DNA from: a bacterium
GTDB taxonomy: Bacteria; BMS3Abin14
DNA length: 12,432 nt
Reading direction: 5' to 3'
Assembly (NCBI GenBank): GCA_020350725.1
Contig: CP070719.1
Span: forward strand, 1,342,890 to 1,355,321
Below the pieces are notes generated by a model. That model was not told the DNA's origin and made no database searches. It saw only the letters and a program-made list of their open reading frames with translations. Every line of letters begins with the position of its first letter. The stretch's first letter is position 1. The translations under genes were made by a program, and so were the position numbers. Below, piece after piece: positions 1-6,226 of this stretch.

Positions 1-29
1 ACTCCATGGATCCTCAGGTCCTTAATCAT
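1..29 (-). CDS. Possible 5' end of a gene running off the left edge
   Basis: On the minus strand an ATG at 29-27 opens a frame reading MIKDLRIHG, continuing with a GTN codon, before the window ends. An upstream TATAAC (44-39, minus strand) lies 9 nt before the ATG, and no Shine-Dalgarno is visible. The peptide resembles the start of gamma subunits of 2-oxoacid:acceptor oxidoreductases, which often begin with an (I)R(I/F)HG stretch just before a Gly-rich motif, but nine residues cannot establish this. The next gene to the right, the Memo-AMMECR1 fusion, is on the same strand and ends 663 nt upstream. It could equally be a chance open frame. Confidence 0.3.
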
Positions 30-130
30 CCGGAAAATGTTATATTATTTTAGGCTTGTTGTCTTGTGGTTTGTGCCGGGTCCCGCTGCTCCCGGGACGC
101 GAGGGAGGGAAAGGCGGACGCGGGAAGGAA

Positions 131-170
131 TGAGTCCAGAGTCCAGAGGCCAGCGTCCAGAGGGGGCGCA
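131..170. repeat. GAGTCCAGAG module, inverted partner at 12181-12220
   Basis: A 40-bp block built from GTCCAGAG-like units. Its reverse complement matches 12181-12220 at 38 of 40 positions by direct reading. The 15-bp AAAGGCGGACGCGGG just upstream (110-124) also has an exact reverse-complement copy at 12235-12249, so the match continues past this block. Confidence 0.85.
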
Positions 171-217
171 TGGGCGGTAGGGCGAGGGGGAGAAGGAGGA
201 AGGATATTACAGTCCTA

Positions 218-277
218 AGAGATAAGTGATAAGAGATAAGTCTACTGAGCTGTTACTTATCACATATCACTTAGCAC
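218..277. repeat. GATAAG/CTTATC module, inverted partner at 12366-12425
   Basis: A 60-bp block containing GATAAG repeats, a short centre with GAGCTGTTA, then CTTATC, ending in TTAGCAC. Its reverse complement matches 12366-12425 at 57 of 60 positions. A more diverged relative lies at 2263-2345 between the two AmmeMemoRadiSam genes. The arms are partly self-complementary, so transcripts could fold. Confidence 0.85.
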
Positions 278-396
278 TTTGGACTCAGTTCCCCGTTCAC
301 AGTTAGCACCTGGAACATGGAAGGTGCATCACGAACAACGGAGACATGGGGACTAAGCCCATCGCGAGAGCGCGAGGGGGGGGAAGGGGCGAGGGG

Positions 397-446
397 GCGA
401 ACAAGCGATTGTCATTGCGAACAGGAAACCGCGTGAAGCAATCCCA
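397..446. repeat. CATTGCGA...GAAGCAATCCC module
   Basis: A 50-bp block whose reverse complement matches 12120-12168 with two substitutions and the core of 12252-12295. The ends GTCATTGCGA and TGAAGCAATC form an imperfect palindrome, the layout of the widespread CATTGCGA/GCAATGAC intergenic repeats known from many bacterial genomes. In other windows such DNA gives spurious short protein calls. Confidence 0.85.
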
Positions 447-537
447 GCAGACCCCGCTCGGGGAAGCACCTTTGAAAAGGAGCCAGGAGTCAGGACCCGG
501 AATCCAGGAGGAATGAATCTAACACAGAGGACACAGA

Positions 538-556
538 GCGGTCCCTTTCAGACCGC
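538..556. other. Perfect 6-bp hairpin between CACAGAGG direct repeats
   Basis: GCGGTC (538-543) and GACCGC (551-556) form a perfect stem around a 7-nt loop. It sits between two near-identical copies of a CACAGAGGACACAGAG-like unit (523-538 and 560-576). There is no adjacent T-run on either strand, so it is not a standard intrinsic terminator, though it lies downstream of the minus-strand operon. Confidence 0.5.
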
Positions 557-691
557 ATCACAGAGGACCACAGAGGTATTTTAAATTTTGGATTTTGGAC
601 TTTGGATTTTGGATTCGACGCCTAATCACGAATCACTAATCACGAATCACGGCTCTTCCCCAACCGTGAACTGGAACCTGGGATCCCGCCC

Positions 692-2254
692 TCACTCGCT
701 GAACACATCCGCCTGGAATTTATACAGTTTTGCCCCCGCCTCCTTCCAGGCGCCCGACGGCAGTCCCGCCTTCCGGCAGATGGCATCCAGGAAGGCGTTC
801 CGGTCCCAGCCCTGCTCGACGGGAACCTGGGGCAGGAGGACGCCGGTCCGGCCTTGGGCCGCCAGGTAGAGGCCGTCCTCCCCGACCCGGATGTCCAGGG
901 GATCCGTTACCGGTGAGAAGGGTGTCAGAACGGATATCTCGATCCGGATGCGGTCCACCTCCTCCGGCTGCACCGGCTTGAACCGCATGTCTCGGCTGCA
1001 CGAGGACCGGGTCATCTCCGCCACCGATCGGTGAAGCGGCATCGTCGCCTCAAGCTGTCCGATACATCCCCTCAGCTGGTCCCCGATCTTCAGGGTGACG
1101 AAGCTGGCGCCGGGTTCCTTCAGGGCCTCCGAGCCCGGAAAGACGCTGGGGAGGGTTCCCTCCCTGACGAACTGGTCGAGGGATCTCCGGGCGAGGGTGA
1201 GGAGAGACTGTTTGTCGGCGAGGGAAAGGCCGGGGCCGTCCCTGACGAAGGCAATGGAACCGTAACCCACCACCCGGGCCCGGTCACCGGCCGTGTCGCC
1301 GGAATTGGCGTACTTCAGGACCTTTGCGCTCTTGATACCCATCTTTCGGGCCAGGTGCATCATGACCTGGACCGGTCCCAGTCCGCACAGCTCGGACTTG
1401 CGGGTGGTGCAGGCCGAGAAGAGCTCGTCCGGATTCCCGCTCCCGATAAGATCCAGTGTTTTCAGGTCCATGGTGACGGCGTTATCGTAGGGGTGGTAAT
1501 GGGACATGTCCGAACTGGCCACGAACAGGACCTTTCGTCCCCGGACGGCGTCGGACAGCACGTCGGCAAAGGCCCTGGCCAGAGCCGAGGAGGGATTGCC
1601 CATGACCACGGGAAGGACCCTGAATCCGGGCTTCAGAGTCTCCTGCAGGAAGGGCAGGTGAACCTCGAGGGAGTGCTCCCGAGCGAAAAGGGCCGGAACG
1701 TACTGGATCCACTGGGTCCTCTCCGTGAGGGCGGCGGCCAGGTTGCGGTCGAGGGGGACCTCCCCCATCGGGGTCCGGTAAGCGTCCCTGAGGAGAACGG
1801 ACACCCCGTTGAACGGGGCCGTGTGCGAGGGTGCTATGACCACCACCAGGTCGTAACTCTCTCCGCTTACCTGCCGATAGGCGTGACCGGCTATCGGCCC
1901 GGAGTAGATGTAGCCGGCATGGGGGGCGATGAGGCCCAGGATCTCACCCCTGATCCGGGGTTTGCCCGCGTCCTCCAGATATTTGCGGACCATCCTGCGG
2001 AGGGTATCGGCGTCCGACGGGTAGAAACTGCCGGCCACCACCGGCTCCTGCACCGATCTGGAGCAGGCTGAGGTAGCACCGAGAGCGGGGAGGAGGACCG
2101 CCAGGAGAAGGACTGTGAGCGTGCGATAGAACCGGGCCTCCTTGCGGCCTGTTCCCGAGCGCCTCCTTTTAAGGAGAAGGTTTGCCGGCAGGGCCGCGGC
2201 CGCCGCCGCAATGGCGAGGAGGCCGAGAAGGTGTCTTCTGGAAAGAAGTTTCAT
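692..2254 (-). CDS. amrB-amrA: Fused AmmeMemoRadiSam protein B (Memo) and protein A (AMMECR1), with N-terminal export/anchor region
   Basis: A 520-residue protein with two known domains. Residues about 70-335 are a Memo/AmrB domain: PHAGYIYSG (H112), APSHTAPF (H144), SSDMSHYHPYD (D249, H252) and ELCGLGPV (C290) match the conserved His/Asp/Cys pocket of human MEMO1, whose role in metal or redox chemistry is still debated. Residues about 345-520 are AMMECR1/AmrA, with the signature LRGCIG at 394-399. The two are separate genes in many genomes. Unusually, two hydrophobic segments precede the fold: residues 5-28 start with a twin-arginine-like SRRHLL, and residues 46-64 end in TSAC, a weak lipobox-like site. 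A second signal would imply a later start, yet no ATG, GTG or TTG lies between them in frame. The protein is last in the minus-strand operon, 95 nt after the radical SAM gene, with only a weak Shine-Dalgarno. Domain calls are secure; the location outside the cytoplasm is inferred. Confidence 0.93.
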   Translation of the reverse strand: MKLLSRRHLLGLLAIAAAAAALPANLLLKRRRSGTGRKEARFYRTLTVLLLAVLLPALGATSACSRSVQEPVVAGSFYPSDADTLRRMVRKYLEDAGKPRIRGEILGLIAPHAGYIYSGPIAGHAYRQVSGESYDLVVVIAPSHTAPFNGVSVLLRDAYRTPMGEVPLDRNLAAALTERTQWIQYVPALFAREHSLEVHLPFLQETLKPGFRVLPVVMGNPSSALARAFADVLSDAVRGRKVLFVASSDMSHYHPYDNAVTMDLKTLDLIGSGNPDELFSACTTRKSELCGLGPVQVMMHLARKMGIKSAKVLKYANSGDTAGDRARVVGYGSIAFVRDGPGLSLADKQSLLTLARRSLDQFVREGTLPSVFPGSEALKEPGASFVTLKIGDQLRGCIGQLEATMPLHRSVAEMTRSSCSRDMRFKPVQPEEVDRIRIEISVLTPFSPVTDPLDIRVGEDGLYLAAQGRTGVLLPQVPVEQGWDRNAFLDAICRKAGLPSGAWKEAGAKLYKFQADVFSE

Positions 2255-2349
2255 GACAATCAGTCCTGAGTGCTAAGTATAAGTGCTAAGTAATTCTATT
2301 CTTCAAATCTCTTATCATTTATCTCTTATCACCTGTCACTTATCTCCCG
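2255..2349. repeat. GATAAG-type repeat module inside the operon
   Basis: The whole gap between the radical SAM gene and the Memo-AMMECR1 gene is repeat-like. On the plus strand, AGTCCTGAGTGCTAAGTA is followed by several CTTATC units. The same order (AGTCCTAAGTGCTCAG, then GATAAGTAA and CTTATC units) occurs at 12357-12425. It may add a folded spacer to the polycistronic mRNA and explains why the last two genes are not overlapped like the earlier ones. Confidence 0.7.
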
Positions 2350-3348
2350 TCACTTTCTTCGATAAAACCCATAGATCCCCTCCCCGCAGAACCGGCACTT
2401 ACCGTCGACGACGTGGTTGGACAGGATCCTGTAGCCGTAGCGGTCGATGACTCTCCTGCCGCAGTTCGGGCAGAAGGTGTCCTCGCCGTCGTGGCCGGGG
2501 ACATTGCCGACATACACGTATTTCAGGCCTGCGTCCAGCGCCGTCTGCCTCGCCTGGTCCAGGGTCCGGGTGGGAGTGGGCGGCAGGTCCTTCATCCGAT
2601 AGGTGGGGTAGAACCGGGAGAAATGCAGGGGGACATCCGGTCCCAGTTCCCTGACCATCCACCGGCACATGCCGTTGATCTTTCCCATGTCGTCGTTGAG
2701 TGTCGGGACCACCAGGTTGGTGACCTCAAGGACGACACCCTCCTCCCTCATGGTGGTGAGGGTGTTCAGAACGGTGCGTAGATTTCCGAAGCAGATCTCC
2801 CGGTAATAGTCTTCCGTGAAACCCTTGAGATCCACATTTGCGCCGTCGATGACACGGCACAGCCGACGAAGAGGGTCCCGATTGATGAAACCGGCCGTCA
2901 CCAGGATGTTCCGAATTCCCCTCTCCCTGGCCAGGCCGGCGGTGTCCTCGACATACTCGTAAAAGACCACCGGTTCGGAATAGGTGTAGGCGATGGAAGA
3001 ACAACGGGTCTGGAGGGCCTGTCGGACTACGGTTTCGGGAGGCATGTCCCTGTTGCTGGTGTCTTCGGGGTTGGCCTGAGAGATCTCCCAGTTCTGGCAG
3101 AAGAGGCAGTGGAGATTGCAGCCGGCTGTGGCGATGGAGAACGCCCCTGTGCCTGGCAGGAAGTGGAACATGGGTTTTTTCTCAACCGGATCGACGTGAA
3201 CGGCACATACCTTTCCGTAGACCAGGGAGAAAAGACGCCCGTCGTCGTTGTACCTCACCCGGCAATCCCCCCGCTGCCCGGGCGCCATCCGGCACATCTT
3301 GGGGCAGAGGGTGCACTCAACGAATTTCGGCGGTGTCAGACCCAGCAT
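2350..3348 (-). CDS. amrS: AmmeMemoRadiSam system radical SAM enzyme
   Basis: A 332-residue radical SAM protein. The cluster-binding motif CNLHCLFC (C77, C81, C84) is followed by QNWEIS, as in the PflA-like AmmeMemoRadiSam enzymes (AmrS). An N-terminal Cys set (C12, C15, C19, C29; CTLCPKMC then GDC) is typical of the family and may hold another metal site. The C-terminus has two paired-Cys knuckles, FCPNCG and CRFCG, likely a zinc ribbon. The substrate of this family is not established; gene context consistently links it to Memo and AMMECR1, as here. The ATG is preceded by CAGGA with a 6-nt spacer and lies inside the 3' end of the upstream 79-aa frame (32-nt overlap), which indicates translational coupling. 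Length and motifs look complete. Confidence 0.95.
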   Translation of the reverse strand: MLGLTPPKFVECTLCPKMCRMAPGQRGDCRVRYNDDGRLFSLVYGKVCAVHVDPVEKKPMFHFLPGTGAFSIATAGCNLHCLFCQNWEISQANPEDTSNRDMPPETVVRQALQTRCSSIAYTYSEPVVFYEYVEDTAGLARERGIRNILVTAGFINRDPLRRLCRVIDGANVDLKGFTEDYYREICFGNLRTVLNTLTTMREEGVVLEVTNLVVPTLNDDMGKINGMCRWMVRELGPDVPLHFSRFYPTYRMKDLPPTPTRTLDQARQTALDAGLKYVYVGNVPGHDGEDTFCPNCGRRVIDRYGYRILSNHVVDGKCRFCGEGIYGFYRRK

Positions 3349-3556
3349 GCATCATCCTGTAGTATCGGGCTTCCGAACGGCTCAGGTTCCCCCGTCCAAC
3401 CTGCTCTCGGACGACAACCAGGTTTACCGAGGGGAGATCGGAAAGGGGATATCTGGCTGAGATCTCCCGGTGCCACCCAACGGTCAGGAGGAGGAGCGTC
3501 ACCAGGACCAGCAGGAAAAATGCAGCGCGTTCGGACAGCCCGTCATATCGATTCAT
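3317..3556 (-). CDS. Small single-span membrane protein of unknown function
   Basis: A 79-residue protein I do not recognise. Residues about 11-27 (AAFFLLVLVTLLLLTVG) form one strong membrane span, followed by a polar tail of about 50 residues rich in Arg and Ser/Tyr, with no Cys. It is judged real because it fits exactly between its neighbours: its ATG lies in the last 14 nt of the membrane flavoprotein gene, preceded by AAGGG with an 8-nt spacer, and its stop lies 32 nt inside amrS. Such double overlap is typical of coupled operon genes. With Arg/Lys scarce before the span, topology is uncertain, but an outside tail is plausible. It may be an accessory or assembly subunit of the flavoprotein or the AmmeMemoRadiSam proteins; that is inference from position only. 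Confidence 0.7.
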   Translation of the reverse strand: MNRYDGLSERAAFFLLVLVTLLLLTVGWHREISARYPLSDLPSVNLVVVREQVGRGNLSRSEARYYRMMHAGSDTAEIR

Positions 3557-4757
3557 CGAACTTTCCCTTCACGGGGCGGATGAGGCGGCTCAGGAGCGCG
3601 AGGAGCGTGCCGGTGGGACAAAAGGCGTTGCACCAGAATCGCCTCCAGAACAAGGATACTATAATAACAACGGTTACAAATATCCAGACAAGGGTGGTCA
3701 TCCTGAAGGAAAAGAGGGCGTAGAAGGGTTCGATCTGGGAAAAACCGCTCATTCCCAGGGGCACAGCCAGGGTGAGCAGGAGGGCCAGGAGGGCCTTCCT
3801 GAAGGGCGGCAGGAGGGAGACCACGGCGGCCCCGGGCGTGATCTTCCAGGGGCAACATCGATCGGCGAGGTGCTGCAGCGCACCGAACGGGCAGACGAGT
3901 CGGCAATAGCTCCTTCCGGACAGAGGGATAGACACGAGCAGGTAGAGGAGGATCAGGATGAGATAGGTGCTCCCCCAGCCGGGAAAATTAAAGACCATCA
4001 GCCTGCTCGACACCGACAGGGTGAGGGGGGAGTTGACAAGGATGCCCACCACCAGCAGGTTCAGGACGATGGTCGCCTCCCTGAGCCACCGCGGGGACCC
4101 GAACCGCCCTGCGACAAGCGACAGGATAAGACAGCAGGCGAGGAGGATGGCCCGCCAGGGAACGGGGCCGACGGAGGGATCCCTTTCCGGCTCGACGGTT
4201 TCCACGCCGAAGAGGGAACGGGCGGCGATGATGGCTGCCGCCCTGGCATCCCGGATAATGGCCCTAGAGGATACGGTTGCCCCGGAGATGGTGTCCGGAT
4301 CCGGGTAGGTCGTCTTCAGATCCACCTCCGACAGATCGGCCGGAAGGCCGGAGTCCAGGACCATGTCCATGTAATAGGGGGTTTCGTTATGGCTGTAGGG
4401 GACGATGCCGGCCATGACGCCCCTGTCCGTGACGCCTACGGCCTGGTGTATCACCCCCATGTACCCCTTGACCGGCGGTGGACAGTCGTCGGTGAGGACC
4501 ACTGCGCCGATCACATTTCCCGATCCGCCGTAGGCCAGGTAGTGTGGAAAGGGATCCGGGTGCTTCTCGAAGCGGACGGCATCCGGGAGCGCCCTCTGGA
4601 GGGTGGATTCTTCTGGCGGAGGAGGTCCCGCGCCGAGGTCCACGACGCCCCTGAGTATGACGGCGAGAAAAGCGAGGGCGAGGAAGACATTCGCGGTCGT
4701 GGCTGCCTGTTTCCGTCGGGGCGACTCGATTTTCCGGGCCGTTCGCTGATGGGGCAT
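3543..4757 (-). CDS. NosR/PceC/NirI-like membrane flavoprotein: FMN-binding domain plus two CX3CP motifs
   Basis: A 404-residue membrane protein. One span near residues 23-39 is followed by an extracytoplasmic FMN-binding domain (about 70-185) with SGATVSS; T161 in SGAT is the likely site of covalent FMN attachment by an ApbE-type flavin transferase, as in NqrC, RnfG and NosR. Five further spans follow (about 199-217, 227-247, 262-280, 320-340, 353-375). Two short motifs, CRLVCPFG and CNAFCPTG, match the paired CX3CP sites of NosR, NirI and PceC. The ferredoxin-type 4Fe-4S domain found at the end of NosR is absent, so this is a compact form. Family knowledge suggests transfer of electrons from quinol or the cytoplasm to an extracytoplasmic acceptor. 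It starts 2 nt after the dehydrogenase gene and overlaps the small membrane protein gene by 14 nt. No apbE is in the window. A role with the Memo-AMMECR1 protein is inference. Confidence 0.85.
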   Translation of the reverse strand: MPHQRTARKIESPRRKQAATTANVFLALAFLAVILRGVVDLGAGPPPPEESTLQRALPDAVRFEKHPDPFPHYLAYGGSGNVIGAVVLTDDCPPPVKGYMGVIHQAVGVTDRGVMAGIVPYSHNETPYYMDMVLDSGLPADLSEVDLKTTYPDPDTISGATVSSRAIIRDARAAAIIAARSLFGVETVEPERDPSVGPVPWRAILLACCLILSLVAGRFGSPRWLREATIVLNLLVVGILVNSPLTLSVSSRLMVFNFPGWGSTYLILILLYLLVSIPLSGRSYCRLVCPFGALQHLADRCCPWKITPGAAVVSLLPPFRKALLALLLTLAVPLGMSGFSQIEPFYALFSFRMTTLVWIFVTVVIIVSLFWRRFWCNAFCPTGTLLALLSRLIRPVKGKFDESI

Positions 4758-4759
4758 CT

Positions 4760-5875
4760 TCAGGTCAGATCGAACACGGGCAGGATGGTGTCCCTTGATT
4801 TGAGGGCAAGGATCTTCTCGTATTCCTCCAGGGGATAGGTGTGGGTGACGAGCCTGGACAGTTCGCCGCCGAACAGATCGTTCAGCTCGACCAGATGTTT
4901 GACTGCCGATTCGAAAGCGTCGCGGCCCGATTTGATGCTGCCGATGATCACCTGATTTCCGGATATCATCCTGCCGAAGAGATATCCGGCGTCGATGTCG
5001 ATCCGGTTGTCCCGGGACAGGCTTTCAGGCATCGCCATGAGGACCATGACGGCGTTCGATGACATGAGGGGTATTGTCCGGATGATGTAGGCAGGGTCTC
5101 CGGTGGTCTCGAAGATATGCCGGAAGCTGTAGCCCGCCTTCTCCAGGCGATCCAGAGGGACCCGCGACGTGTTGATGTACTCGACCTCGAGAGGCTCGAA
5201 GATAATGGACCTGTCGTCGTCCGATTTTCTCCTGCAGAAGACGGTGATCCGGTAGTTGTAGAGGGAGAGCAGGTAGGTCGTCATGATGCCGACTGGCCCT
5301 ATCCCCGAGACGAGTGCCCTGGGGGCGAGATACTCCGCGTCATGGTAGCAGTAGAAATCGAAACGTTTTGCTATCTCCAGTGCCTCACTGTGGGCCTTTT
5401 CGGCCACACTGAGGGGAGCGAGTAGGAGTGCCTGTTCCTCGAGCTCCTCCGGGACCTTCACCAGATAACGGCTTTTCATGGAGATAAATTCCCTGGCGAA
5501 TCCGTGCGCCCCGGTAAGGCCTGAGTCCATGTACCTTTCCGGGTGGGGGCAGAGGTCGCTCCGGGCGTCGATACACTTGTTGCAGTCGCGCCTGATCGTC
5601 GGAACGACGATATCGCCCACCTGCAGGTCTCGGACGAGGGGCCCGGTTTCAACCACCCGCCCCACGGCGATGTGCCCAGGGATGATGTATTCGGCATCAT
5701 CGGGTAAAACGGTCTGTGGGTTCTCGAGGATCAGACGGTCCCGGCGGGTAAACCCCACGCGGGTGATACGAACCAGGGTATCGTCCGTATCCAGCGAGGG
5801 AACGGGAATGGTCCGGACGGACATCTTTTTCGTGCCGGGAACGACTGTCAGGGCTCTCATCGTCTGGGTCGCCAT
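4760..5875 (-). CDS. Medium-chain dehydrogenase of the glucose 1-dehydrogenase type with degenerate zinc site
   Basis: A 371-residue protein of the zinc alcohol dehydrogenase superfamily, closest in pattern to archaeal-type glucose dehydrogenases: PTIRRDC, GAHGFAREF and PLSVAEKA follow that family, and GIGPVG (191-196) is the dinucleotide-binding loop. However, the catalytic zinc ligands seem lost: the usual Cys in GICGTD is T43 (GFTRRD), the GHE pair is H68-I69, and the Glu before PLS is A153. Only H68 remains. The structural-zinc loop has three Cys (C98, C101, C109) instead of four. It probably still binds NAD(P) but may not be a classical dehydrogenase; the substrate is unknown. First gene of the minus-strand operon. 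The chosen ATG lies 7 nt after a perfect TATAAT and has no Shine-Dalgarno; M6 is an alternative start without one either. Confidence 0.85.
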   Translation of the reverse strand: MATQTMRALTVVPGTKKMSVRTIPVPSLDTDDTLVRITRVGFTRRDRLILENPQTVLPDDAEYIIPGHIAVGRVVETGPLVRDLQVGDIVVPTIRRDCNKCIDARSDLCPHPERYMDSGLTGAHGFAREFISMKSRYLVKVPEELEEQALLLAPLSVAEKAHSEALEIAKRFDFYCYHDAEYLAPRALVSGIGPVGIMTTYLLSLYNYRITVFCRRKSDDDRSIIFEPLEVEYINTSRVPLDRLEKAGYSFRHIFETTGDPAYIIRTIPLMSSNAVMVLMAMPESLSRDNRIDIDAGYLFGRMISGNQVIIGSIKSGRDAFESAVKHLVELNDLFGGELSRLVTHTYPLEEYEKILALKSRDTILPVFDLT

Positions 5876-5882
5876 TTGGAAA

Positions 5883-5891
5883 ATTATAGCA
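5883..5891 (-). promoter_or_regulatory. Extended -10 promoter of the minus-strand operon, predicting a leaderless mRNA
   Basis: On the minus strand TGCTATAAT (5891-5883) is a perfect extended -10. The expected transcription start, 7 nt after the last T, is at about 5876, immediately before the ATG at 5875. No good -35 is visible at 16-18 nt, which extended -10 promoters do not require. With no Shine-Dalgarno upstream, leaderless translation is the simplest reading. Confidence 0.6.
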
Positions 5892-6210
5892 GGTTTTTTG
5901 CCCAGAACAGGTTTCGGGTGTTGGAAGCCTGGATTTGGAGAAAAAATATTCCCGAGCCCCGGATAAAGGGATCAAAACATCAACCACAGGGCTGCCAGAG
6001 GTGCTCTTTTGGGCCTCGGATTGGGATCCGGTGCCCGGAATCCGGAGTCTGGAATGTTGAATGCTGGGTTTACAGGAAGATATTGCCATCGAAGCCCAGT
6101 TCCAATAACATTGACGGGCGGTAAACTTGATTCGCCCTGTCTGCCGACACCGGCGGGTGGGCCCTCCGGCGTAAAATCGTTTTAACGTGCCCCCTCGGCC
6201 AGGGTGCCAC
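5892..6210. other. Divergent intergenic region
   Basis: This non-coding DNA separates the minus-strand operon from the plus-strand propeller gene. It includes a degenerate repeat-like stretch (about 6028-6070, with CCGGAATCCGGAGTCTGGAAT) similar in style to the flanks. Near the plus-strand gene a bulged hairpin, CGTAAAA / TTTTAACG (about 6170-6187), overlaps TAAAAT (6172-6177), a 5-of-6 match to a -10 box, but no matching -35 is present, so the plus-strand promoter is not resolved. An ORF across 5478-5966 is antisense to the dehydrogenase and was rejected. Confidence 0.5.
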
Positions 6211-6226
6211 AAGGAAAGGAACTGCG

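Larger units (their letters stand above)
30..691. repeat. Gene-free left flank made of short dispersed repeat modules
   Basis: I see no credible gene in these 662 bases. They hold a patchwork of degenerate modules: AAAGGCGGACGCGGG (110-124), a GAGTCCAGAG block (131-170), a GATAAG/CTTATC block (218-277), a TGGAACATGG block (298-325), a CATTGCGA...GAAGCAATCCC block (397-446), a CACAGAGG block with a hairpin (523-577), TTTGGATTTTGG tandems (593-615), an AATCACGAATC block (620-653) and a GTGAACTGGAACC stretch (666-678). Most have reverse-complement partners at 12006-12432. An ORF beginning at 588 consists of repeat DNA and the antisense of the neighbouring gene, and is not a gene. Confidence 0.85.

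Noticed and set aside
1031-2071. 346-aa open frame on the plus strand
   Set aside because: It lies antisense to the well-supported Memo-AMMECR1 gene, has no recognisable motif or ribosome-binding site, and reflects GC-rich third-position bias.
3870-4838. 322-aa plus-strand open frame
   Set aside because: Antisense to the membrane flavoprotein, low-complexity charged composition, no family features.
6111-6139. TTGACG as the -35 of the propeller gene
   Set aside because: No acceptable -10 lies 16-18 nt downstream (the position reads GCCCTG), so the match is probably chance.
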